A DNA stretch of 59,321 nt, from the NCBI GenBank assembly GCA_009843785.1, contig VYCT01000135.1, forward strand, positions 1 to 59,321, written 5' to 3'. Below the pieces are notes generated by a model. It searched no databases and had not been told where the DNA came from. It worked only from the letters and a program-made list of their open reading frames with translations. Shown here one piece after another: positions 42,831 to 50,490 of this stretch (positions within the stretch are counted from its first letter, which is position 1; every line of letters begins with the position of its first letter). A program made the position numbers and the translations under genes. This DNA comes from Candidatus Poribacteria bacterium (GTDB lineage: Bacteria; Poribacteria; WGA-4E; WGA-3G).

Positions 42831-44444
42831 ATGAGAACCTTTGGAACACAAGGCCGCGTGTATCCGAGCCGACACTACGTCGTCCCACGCACCGAGGAGA
42901 AGACAGAATTCATCAAACGCGTCAAAGAAGGACGCTATATTGTCCTTTTCGCACCGCGACAGACTGGCAAGACAACCTTCTTTCGATTGGCACTTGACAC
43001 ACTTGCCACCGAAGAGCCCAGTTACTTCCCAATCCAATTGAATTTTGAGGAGTACGAAGACTATACCGCTTCCGATTTTTACGCTAACCTTTACGAAGAT
43101 ATTCGCGAAGAAATAGAAACCGTTTTTCAGAAGCGAGAAGAAGCTCCCCCCAAAGCACTCATCCAATTTTTAGAAAATACAGCACTAACCGACCACGTTT
43201 CAATGCGAAGGTTCTTTACACATTTCGATAGTTTCCTACCAGACCATAGCGTCATTCTCATCATTGACGAGTTTGACGCTATTCCGCGCGAGGCACTCAA
43301 AGGTTTTCTGCATTCACTCCGCCGTATCTATCTCACCGATGAGAATCGGTGCCCTCACAGCGTGAGTATCATCGGTGTCAAGAGTATTACACAACTCAGT
43401 TATGATCGCTCTGTCTCTCCTTTCAATATCCAAGATGAGTTCAACTTGCCGAATTTCACCTTTGAACAGGTGCGTGAGCTGCTTGGGCAGTATACCGCAG
43501 AGGTTGGTCAGACCTTTGAGGAGGAAGTCATTGCATCTATTCACAGGCAAACTGCAGGGCAACCTGTGCTTGTCAATCACTTCGCCGAGATACTCACAGA
43601 GACCTTGGAGATTCCGAAAACCGAGCCGATTACGATGGCGCATTTTGCAACCGCACACACGCAGCTCCTTGAAGAGGACAGCGTCAACCTTAGGCATCTG
43701 CTGACCAATATCCGCAGAGATAGACGGTTTGAAACACTCCTGATGAAAATTGCTTCTTATGACATCGGGGTACGCTTTACACGCCGCAATGAAATCATGA
43801 ATGAACTTGCGACGTATGGTGTCATTAAAGAAGGAGTTGATGGGATGTGTGAGATTCTCAATCCGATCTATCACTACTGCATCCTACAAGCATTTAAACC
43901 GCTCGTAAATGGGCTTGAGAATGAATATCTCCCCGCAGACAACGTTGCAGGCTTTCAAGATTATCTGGCACCCCATGGAGATATTGACATGGTGACGCTA
44001 CTCAATAACTTCAAGGATTTCATTGCGCGTGCGGGTTTCCGTGTTTTACAAGTGCCAGATACACCCCAAGAGTTTATTGGACAGCACTTACTATTGGCAT
44101 ATCTTGATCAGTTTGTCCAACTTGTTGGTGGTGTAATGTATCTTGAAGTCCAAACAGGACGCGGACGGATGGATCTGCTTATTTACCATAATCGGAAAAA
44201 ATATATCGTTGAAACGAAGATTTGGGAGGGTGATAGGCGTTACCAAGCAGGCAAAAAACAGTTAGCAGCATACCTAAAGTTGGAAGGCACAAGGCAAGGA
44301 TACTATATCGTATTTGATCATCGTCAGGAGCCAGAGCCGCGCGTAGAAACAGAGACGATAGAGGGGATAACGATTCGGAGTTATGTCATTCCTGTCATCC
44401 AAGAACGCCCTTCAGACGAACATCATAGCAGTAGATACAAATAA
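42831..44444 (+). CDS. AAA-like ATPase fused to PD-(D/E)XK nuclease-like domain, copy 2
   Basis: A 537-aa paralogue of the genes at 10.6 and 54.8 kb. Walker A is FAPRQTGKTTFF, Walker B SVILIIDEFDAIP, and the C-terminal nuclease-like core GRMDLLIYHNRKKYIVETKIW. It is the most divergent of the three, though the last 100 nt or so of the domain match copy 3 almost exactly. ATG 42831 is chosen over TTG 42828. The tnpB element ends about 20 nt upstream, so any native promoter was probably displaced; a weak TTGCCA-15-TATACT pair inside the element could drive it. Confidence 0.85.
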   Translation: MRTFGTQGRVYPSRHYVVPRTEEKTEFIKRVKEGRYIVLFAPRQTGKTTFFRLALDTLATEEPSYFPIQLNFEEYEDYTASDFYANLYEDIREEIETVFQKREEAPPKALIQFLENTALTDHVSMRRFFTHFDSFLPDHSVILIIDEFDAIPREALKGFLHSLRRIYLTDENRCPHSVSIIGVKSITQLSYDRSVSPFNIQDEFNLPNFTFEQVRELLGQYTAEVGQTFEEEVIASIHRQTAGQPVLVNHFAEILTETLEIPKTEPITMAHFATAHTQLLEEDSVNLRHLLTNIRRDRRFETLLMKIASYDIGVRFTRRNEIMNELATYGVIKEGVDGMCEILNPIYHYCILQAFKPLVNGLENEYLPADNVAGFQDYLAPHGDIDMVTLLNNFKDFIARAGFRVLQVPDTPQEFIGQHLLLAYLDQFVQLVGGVMYLEVQTGRGRMDLLIYHNRKKYIVETKIWEGDRRYQAGKKQLAAYLKLEGTRQGYYIVFDHRQEPEPRVETETIEGITIRSYVIPVIQERPSDEHHSSRYK

Positions 44445-44516
44445 TAACTTACAGACATTCCGTTGATTTGCCAACGCCGTTTACAATCAAATAAGATTCA
44501 ATAGGGAGCGAAAACC

Positions 44517-45119
44517 GTGGCATTTAGCGATTTCAAGACAATCTCTGAAGTGCAGGAAAAATTCAGAATCACATACACCGAAGATGATTTTGTCAAAGCT
44601 GAACCATCATCTCCTTCAATCGAATTCCTGCAGGATTTTGAATTTACGCGAGAACATATTAATGTTTTTGCATCCGAAGCAGCACGTTGTGAGGCGATTA
44701 TCTTCCCGGTTCTAAAGGAAAGTTATAAAGCTTATGCCGATCGGTATGCCTTGTGGATAAAGCAATCCATCGCTTACGATGATGTCTTGAATGGGATACC
44801 AGACTACTTTATCTCTACCCGATCTGAATTAGGCAAAACCGTTGTTGGAAGTCCGTTGATACTCCTCGTTGAAGCAAAGAAAAACGACTTTGAGCAGGGG
44901 TGGGGTCAATGTCTGGCGGAGTTAGTCGCTGCCCAAAAGATAAACGATGATGCAGCTTTTCCCGTGTTCGGCATTGTTACTGATGGAACACTGTGGCAAT
45001 TCGGACGGCTTATCGGCGATACCTTCACCCAAAACAGAGCAGACTTTGCCTTAACCAATTTGCCTACACTTTTTGGGGCGGTTGATTCTGTGTTCAAAGC
45101 CGTAGATGATGTAAATTGA
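44517..45119 (+). CDS. Hypothetical PD-(D/E)XK-like protein
   Basis: A 200-aa protein not recognised by name. The middle shows GIPDYFIST (residues about 95-103) and LLVEAKKNDFEQGWGQCLAEL (about 119-139), spaced like the D...ExK core of restriction-type nucleases, followed by VFGIVTDGTLWQFGRL. The catalytic residues appear intact, so a DNA nuclease or nuclease-like domain is likely. The start is GTG 44517 with GGGAG about 10 nt upstream. It lies in the same direction as AAA copy 2, 72 nt behind it, and may be co-transcribed. Confidence 0.7.
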   Translation: MAFSDFKTISEVQEKFRITYTEDDFVKAEPSSPSIEFLQDFEFTREHINVFASEAARCEAIIFPVLKESYKAYADRYALWIKQSIAYDDVLNGIPDYFISTRSELGKTVVGSPLILLVEAKKNDFEQGWGQCLAELVAAQKINDDAAFPVFGIVTDGTLWQFGRLIGDTFTQNRADFALTNLPTLFGAVDSVFKAVDDVN

Positions 45120-45400
45120 AAAGCGTATGCGGGGCGGCATCATACGGTTTCCTACCACAATGTGAACTATGATTTCGGGATTATGGATAGCGTTATCGTC
45201 TGAATCGCGGATTCTCGCGGATGACGCTGATTTCGCGGATTTTAAGAGTCTTCTCATTTTGAGAGTCTCCAGTCCCGTAGGGACGGAATGTTTATAGAAA
45301 CAGCGTCATATCCCGACTCTTTAGCCCTGTAAGGGCGGCATGTACAGATGTGTATGAAAGAACAACCAAGCCTCAGCGGGGCAACAAGTATCCGATTTCG
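45120..45400. repeat. Intergenic repeats between convergent genes (CCCGTAGGG/GGCGGCATG type)
   Basis: No gene. It holds GCGGATTCTCGCGGATGACGC/GATTTCGCGGAT direct repeats (about 45208-45241), then AGTCCCGTAGGGACGGAATGTTTATAG and TTAGCCCTGTAAGGGCGGCATGTA (45271-45345). The same CCCGTAGGG-GGCGGCATGTCTATAG module occurs reversed and twice inside element C at 32.6 kb. Confidence 0.65.
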
Positions 45401-45811
45401 CTATAACGATGAAATATTTCCGATTTGGGTAGATGAGGTAATTTTCGTAGGCTGCTCCCCCAACACAACAAGACAAGCACGCAACATATTTTCAACCTCT
45501 TGTCGTGTATCCTCACGCAATGGTCCTGAAAGTGCCGCACGATACAGGTTCACCGCTCGACTCGGATCCCCTGCCTTTTCATAACACGATGCCGCACTAA
45601 TTCGATGTATCGCACCCTCCAATTCACGACCGAGGACATCAAGCATCGGCGGAATATACTCTTCATAGTTGGCAGCGGATAACCAAAGCGGTTGCGCCGT
45701 TTCCGTCATACCAACTTCCCACAATGCTTGTGCTTCGGAAAGAATTTTTGATTTCCGGTGCATTGTCGCTTTGAGTGTCTTTGTGTAAGGTTTGGTTTTT
45801 GGGTTAGGCAT
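45401..45811 (-). CDS. Small helical hypothetical protein
   Basis: A 136-aa protein of unknown function. After a basic N-terminus the sequence is mainly helical, and AIHRISAASCYEKAGDPSRAVNLYRAAL (near 77-105) looks like a TPR-type helix pair. ATG 45811 (MPNPKTKP) with AGGAAG upstream is better than the track start. It lies downstream of the Argonaute gene on the same strand after a 110-nt gap with a hairpin repeat, so a role in that system is possible but not shown. Confidence 0.6.
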   Translation of the reverse strand: MPNPKTKPYTKTLKATMHRKSKILSEAQALWEVGMTETAQPLWLSAANYEEYIPPMLDVLGRELEGAIHRISAASCYEKAGDPSRAVNLYRAALSGPLREDTRQEVENMLRACLVVLGEQPTKITSSTQIGNISSL

Positions 45812-45855
45812 GTACTTCCTTTTTTTTGATTTTTCTAATCGTCCAACCATCATAT

Positions 45856-45885
45856 TGGTAGGCGCGACTTACAACCGCGCCCACC
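45856..45885. repeat. GGTAGGCGCG hairpin repeat downstream of the Argonaute gene
   Basis: GGTAGGCGCG-ACTTACAAC-CGCGCCCACC forms a 10-bp stem with one mismatch. A related sequence, TGTAGGAGCGACTTGTAGTCGCGATCC, lies inside the restriction-modification gene at 50.8 kb. Confidence 0.6.
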
Positions 45886-45922
45886 GTGTATTTCAAGGAA
45901 AATTGGAATTATATTTTGGATG

Positions 45923-47404
45923 TTACATATAATAACGGAATGAAGGATGCGGTTTACGGTTTGGCCCCACTTCCGCCATGATGCCACCAACTCTCCGAGA
46001 AAAAAAGAGAGTCACCGGATGGGCACTACTCATGCTTGCTGTATTCCAATTCATACGGGCGAGCCCGAGAATATCTGAGGCAACTTGATGCATGTCAACA
46101 TCATCGTCACTTACAAGTTTTACAGGAGCCGGAATGTGAGGGCCGGGATATGTCCGCCACTCAGGCATATAACCTGTGGTGAATAGATATGTGGTTGTCT
46201 TATTCACTGTGCAGAGAGTGCCTCTTCTCGGTGGATATGATCCATAAGTCAAGAGTCGAAACTGCGTCGGCATAATGTTAATTAATTCGACTATTGGAAT
46301 ATCGCGAAAACCGTGCCGAAATCCTTCTTTTTCTGCTTCGTCAAATCTTGATGTTTTATGAAGTACAACACGTTGTGGATTTCCACCTATACCATCCCGA
46401 TACTCTTGAAGAATTTGGTCAGCAAGTTTAACGGACTGTTCTACAGTAAGATGGACATTACGTTTCTGATTTGCATCCCAAGGAATAGCTTCTCCACGGA
46501 GTGCAAATCCTTCCCCGCGACTCGAAAATGCTTGTGCCAAACTTGAATAGACAAGGTGTTTGCTCGGGGTTCGCAAGTGATGAAAACTGATACCGACAAA
46601 GCAGGTTTCTGGTCCGTCTGCCTTAAACCGCCACGGTATTCCTCCACCTTTATAATAGAGCCCCACGCTCATGTTCCACGCTCGCGTTGCTGGATCTTGA
46701 TTGGTATCTTGATCTTCAAACAAATTACGAGTACCAATCTGAATTGGCATGTGAAATTTCATTGTTCGAGCCTTCAAAGCCCGCCTGAAATCCCGATTCA
46801 GCAGATCATCCTCGTTTTCTTCTATGTCCTGAAACAAAGATAGTTGTCCTTGTTCACGATTAGCTTGTCGTATCTTGATAAGTCTACGCTGCCTTGAAGT
46901 CAGAGATTTTGAGATACTCCAGCATGTTTGAACCACATCATTAGGCAAGCAACATAAGACAATATCGGGACGAATATTCGTGTTATCAGCTAATCTTTCA
47001 ACACCATCTGCATACATATCCAACACCGCTTCAAAGCGTGATTTTGGATCTTTCTTAAGGAAGGCTTCAAGCATACCGTTATTAATTTCTGCTTGCCATT
47101 GCCGGTCAAATATAAGTGAGGTATGGAAAGCCTCGTTAAACCCGGGAAAATCAAGATATTGCGTAGAATCTTTGATGTCGGAGGGAATAGGTGCGCGACA
47201 CTGATCGAGCCATTGTTGTGCTTTCTGTAGCATATCAGCGTTTCCAACGAGTCCAACGCGCATCTCCTTTTTCCGCGTAGCACCGAAACGGAGGTCAAAG
47301 GGGCCTGCCTCCGCAAGCCCTATTTTTGGATCTCTGAAGGTACCCGGCGAACCGAGCTCAATGCTCGGTATTGGTAATTGTGTAAGTGCCATATCAATCA
47401 ACAT
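45923..47404 (-). CDS. Short prokaryotic Argonaute (MID-PIWI), catalytically inactive type
   Basis: A 493-aa protein with MID and PIWI lobes but no N or PAZ domain. The MID region (about 140-255) shows PDIVLCCLPNDVV and the loop RQANREQGQLSLFQ; YYKGGGIPWRF follows at the MID-PIWI junction. The PIWI core strand reads CFVGISFHH (residues 269-276), with Ser where active Argonautes have the first catalytic Asp. The C-terminal LARMNWNTASMSSAHPVTLFFSRRVG is typical of short pAgos. Such proteins bind a small guide and sense complementary nucleic acid, then activate a partner effector instead of cutting. The gene overlaps the SIR2-APAZ gene by 11 nt, with GGAG ten nt before ATG 47404, so the two are made together. 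Confidence 0.9.
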   Translation of the reverse strand: MLIDMALTQLPIPSIELGSPGTFRDPKIGLAEAGPFDLRFGATRKKEMRVGLVGNADMLQKAQQWLDQCRAPIPSDIKDSTQYLDFPGFNEAFHTSLIFDRQWQAEINNGMLEAFLKKDPKSRFEAVLDMYADGVERLADNTNIRPDIVLCCLPNDVVQTCWSISKSLTSRQRRLIKIRQANREQGQLSLFQDIEENEDDLLNRDFRRALKARTMKFHMPIQIGTRNLFEDQDTNQDPATRAWNMSVGLYYKGGGIPWRFKADGPETCFVGISFHHLRTPSKHLVYSSLAQAFSSRGEGFALRGEAIPWDANQKRNVHLTVEQSVKLADQILQEYRDGIGGNPQRVVLHKTSRFDEAEKEGFRHGFRDIPIVELINIMPTQFRLLTYGSYPPRRGTLCTVNKTTTYLFTTGYMPEWRTYPGPHIPAPVKLVSDDDVDMHQVASDILGLARMNWNTASMSSAHPVTLFFSRRVGGIMAEVGPNRKPHPSFRYYM

Positions 47405-50159
47405 CTTCTATCTTCTCCAATTGCGAAACTTCTTGTGAGAATTCTGACTCCAACTGTGCTAATCGGTTTGTCTCAAGTGTCTCAACCTGTTTTATGCCCC
47501 ACGCATCATCTCCAAAATCAGGAGCAACTGTTGCCGATAAGTTTGATCTGATACGAATTTGATTGCCATCCTGCCTGTGAATTTTGTCTAGTGGAATCAT
47601 ACCGGTTTGAGTCCCAGTTGAATCCGTATTAAGCACAAAGATACTATGATTTTCCCGCGAAAGCACCCACGTCCAGAACACAAGATCGTTGTGAACAACG
47701 TTATTGTAGTCTCGTCCCTCACGCTTTGTGGAAAGTCTATTAACTACCTTTCCTTCCAGAAGATCTGATCTACCATCGGTTGTGAAAACATAACCTGGCA
47801 GCATAACAAGCGTCCAAACATCGCCAAATCGTTCAAACCGAAACCGAAAAGACTTGTGCTCCCAATAATTTTTTATCTTTTTGACTACCGTCCGAGTTGC
47901 ACGACGCAAACGTGCTTGGTACTTAATCTTCCGCGGCCCTTCTTGAGTCCGCGCGAAATAGGCACGTTTACGATACTTATCTATCCAGAGCCCTTGTGCT
48001 TCAAGATGTCTATAGAAATATTCATTAAGGATCCACACAAAACGCTGTTCCCCATGAGCATCGGTGAATTCTTCAACAGTCATCTTTCCTATATCGCTGG
48101 TCTTGATCACGGCATAGAGCGGATTAGCGGATATTGAAAGATCGTGGAAGGTAAAAAGTTGCCCACTATCAAGTATAAATGGCGGTAACCAATCTGCGCC
48201 TGTTTTTTCCCACACCTCCTTTGCCGTCCGCGCTTCAGTGCCGGCGTACCAAACAATGTCAGGGAGACTGACAACCTCAAGAAGATTGCTGGCATAGCGA
48301 GTGAAATTATCGCTACTGGAGGCAGTTCTTGTAATCGTATCCGCAACTTCCGGGCGGCGGGAAATTGTTATTTCAAAAGCTGTATTGTCATCAATGGGAC
48401 CAAAGTTCACCTCGTTTTTGTTTTCCTCGCTTTCTCTCCATACATCCGATAGCCCAGAACCCGCCTTCTCCATTTCTTCGGCACCATAAAACATGTCCGC
48501 TACAACTGGGTTACGATAGCCGCGAATGCCTCGTGTCCCTTTTTTGATTTCTGTTTCAAACGCGTTTTTTATCTCCTCTTGAGATGTACCTATCATCTGA
48601 TCTATTACATCCTCAACCAATCCCCCCGGGTTGCGTACACGAATGTAGGTTTCCGCAATCTCTATCACGATTGGTTCGTCTTTCTCGTAATCACGGTGAA
48701 CGAGCGCGTTGACAACTATTTCCCGTAAGGCATTCGGAGGATACGGATACACGGGTTTTGAGTGTCGTCCTTCCTTCAAAAGAAAAGACCGATTGACGCG
48801 AGAGAGCAATTCATATATCTCTTCAAGCTGCATCCACAGGTTCCCTTCAATTACCTGTTCTATCTTCTCTCCAACCGATTCAGCATCATCCGAAACATCA
48901 AAAATATTTTCAATCCACTCCGGATCTCCTTTTAAGCTAACGACGACTTGCGCGGTTTGGATATGGTTCTGTGGTACATCGGCAAAGAGTAAGTAACCTC
49001 CAACTGTAGGAAAAATATCTCCTTCTTTTTGACGTGTGGCGAGATCTCGATCACACAATAGTTGAAAAAACCAATTGTTATCCCTAATGGTCGGCACTCG
49101 GATACCTGTCCTGTCGCAGTACTGTAAAAGCCGAACTCTCATCGGCGGCCAGTCAAAATCATCAAGACTGGATTCGGTGAGCACCTCTAAATCATAAGGG
49201 AGCTCTGTTAATGCTTCAGGAACCGCTGTAATTTGTGTTTGATGATAATCCGGTTCTTGTTTACGAGCATGTTGCCATAGAGCACCCATCACTTCGTCGA
49301 ATCCATCAATAGAGACGACCTGAAGGTTTTCCTGGATTTCTTCAGAAAGTTCATGCACTAAGTGAGTTAAACTGTCGGGGCGTTCTCCCTTATAATTCCG
49401 TGTGCACCAATAGATTCCATTTCGATAGTTGTCTACTGCCTCCGCATGATTGATGAGAAGATGTTTCATGACAGAAGTTTCCGCTCCCCGATACCCTATG
49501 ACAATCAGGGGATGATCTCTCAAAAGAGGTAGTAATCTTGAAACAAGATTTGTATCAAGTTCTTCATCTACTTCAGTAATGGTATTTTTGTCCGTGTAAT
49601 GTTCAACAGAACCATGCAGGTAAACAATTTGCGGATATTGTGGACTTGTTGACAATTTTGTGTAGTCGGATTTTGTCTGGATGATCTGCGGATGGTGAAG
49701 TTGCTTATTGTCCTTGCATACCTTTGGCAAAATGGGGTCAAAATTTGTGGTGAGTACGGTACGGATACACTTCCTGGCCATAAGTTCTGCAATATGTTCA
49801 TATCCGCTGCTCGGTTCGACCTGTGTATTCAGCATTTCCAAAAAGAAATCTTTTCGTATTTGGCGGGGTTGAAGAATATTTTCCACGGCATCAGGATAGT
49901 TATCCGCTTGTTCCCCATCTTCATGATACCACTTTTGCATTTTTAACCACGGGTACCAGTCGCTACGCCGAACGCGTGGGTCTTCAGGATCCAAGCCATT
50001 GTCGAGACAGTATCCCCATTTAGCGATCTTTTCTACCATGTCATGCGCGAGAGGAATGCCGGATTTCACGGAAGCACCGGCACCAAGTAGGAAGATCGGA
50101 TCGGGCCCCCGTATAAAGAGCGAGCGTAAGCGTCCAATAGTTGCTGTTTGAAGTGCCAA
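47394..50159 (-). CDS. SIR2 / RecG-Schlafen-type ATPase / APAZ effector partner of the short Argonaute
   Basis: A 921-aa three-part protein. Residues 20-290 form a SIR2 NADase-type domain (FLLGAGAS at 23-30, TTNFD at 137-141, YLHG at 180-183, GYRG at 222-225). Residues about 340-605 match the module of AlbA_2/RecG-like regulators: PTVGGYLLF, then YPPNALREIVVNALVHRDY (GHKL-type N box, Asn484), RNPGGL and EKAGSGLSDVWR. Residues about 615-900 form the APAZ domain, with YFYRHLEAQGLW, FTTDGR and NNVVHNDLVFWTWVL. Known SIR2-APAZ/pAgo pairs deplete NAD upon invader recognition. The ATPase insert makes this one about twice the usual size. The start is TTG 50159 with GAGGA 7 nt upstream. The AlbA_2 part appears absent or reduced. 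Confidence 0.88.
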   Translation of the reverse strand: MALQTATIGRLRSLFIRGPDPIFLLGAGASVKSGIPLAHDMVEKIAKWGYCLDNGLDPEDPRVRRSDWYPWLKMQKWYHEDGEQADNYPDAVENILQPRQIRKDFFLEMLNTQVEPSSGYEHIAELMARKCIRTVLTTNFDPILPKVCKDNKQLHHPQIIQTKSDYTKLSTSPQYPQIVYLHGSVEHYTDKNTITEVDEELDTNLVSRLLPLLRDHPLIVIGYRGAETSVMKHLLINHAEAVDNYRNGIYWCTRNYKGERPDSLTHLVHELSEEIQENLQVVSIDGFDEVMGALWQHARKQEPDYHQTQITAVPEALTELPYDLEVLTESSLDDFDWPPMRVRLLQYCDRTGIRVPTIRDNNWFFQLLCDRDLATRQKEGDIFPTVGGYLLFADVPQNHIQTAQVVVSLKGDPEWIENIFDVSDDAESVGEKIEQVIEGNLWMQLEEIYELLSRVNRSFLLKEGRHSKPVYPYPPNALREIVVNALVHRDYEKDEPIVIEIAETYIRVRNPGGLVEDVIDQMIGTSQEEIKNAFETEIKKGTRGIRGYRNPVVADMFYGAEEMEKAGSGLSDVWRESEENKNEVNFGPIDDNTAFEITISRRPEVADTITRTASSSDNFTRYASNLLEVVSLPDIVWYAGTEARTAKEVWEKTGADWLPPFILDSGQLFTFHDLSISANPLYAVIKTSDIGKMTVEEFTDAHGEQRFVWILNEYFYRHLEAQGLWIDKYRKRAYFARTQEGPRKIKYQARLRRATRTVVKKIKNYWEHKSFRFRFERFGDVWTLVMLPGYVFTTDGRSDLLEGKVVNRLSTKREGRDYNNVVHNDLVFWTWVLSRENHSIFVLNTDSTGTQTGMIPLDKIHRQDGNQIRIRSNLSATVAPDFGDDAWGIKQVETLETNRLAQLESEFSQEVSQLEKIEDVD

Positions 50160-50490
50160 AATGCTGTCCTCTTAGATTATTCCTGATAGATATTGTGGTT
50201 GTAAACCCCTATCCTGGTAGGTTTTGGAGGCTTGTAACAACTCGCCCGTCTATAAACCAACGGTTCCTAAGGAGTGTAACATTAATTTGTGAGCAGGTCA
50301 AGTTTAAATAACAAGGGGCAGAACCATTCAGTTGTCGGTTGGCTCTCGCTGCTATCGGAGCAGTATAGATACGGAAATTGCTTCTATAGCGCGGTTTGGA
50401 ACATTTACAGATTGTCGTCCTTAAAGGAGAACTGAATGCCTCTGATACCCTCTTATCAACTTAATTCCTGTAATCCGCAACTCAGGCAAC
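50160..50490. other. Intergenic region upstream of the Argonaute operon
   Basis: No gene is seen. On the minus strand TTTACA and TAATCT near 50180-50210 might be a weak promoter for the Argonaute operon, but the spacing (about 20 nt) is poor. One AGTTGTCGGTTGG near 50330 may be a heptad remnant. Nothing else stands out. Confidence 0.4.

Noticed and set aside
45923-47404. Active, target-cutting Argonaute
   Set aside because: The first catalytic position reads GISFHH rather than G(I/V)D, the protein lacks N and PAZ domains, and it is paired with an APAZ effector, all typical of non-cutting short pAgos.
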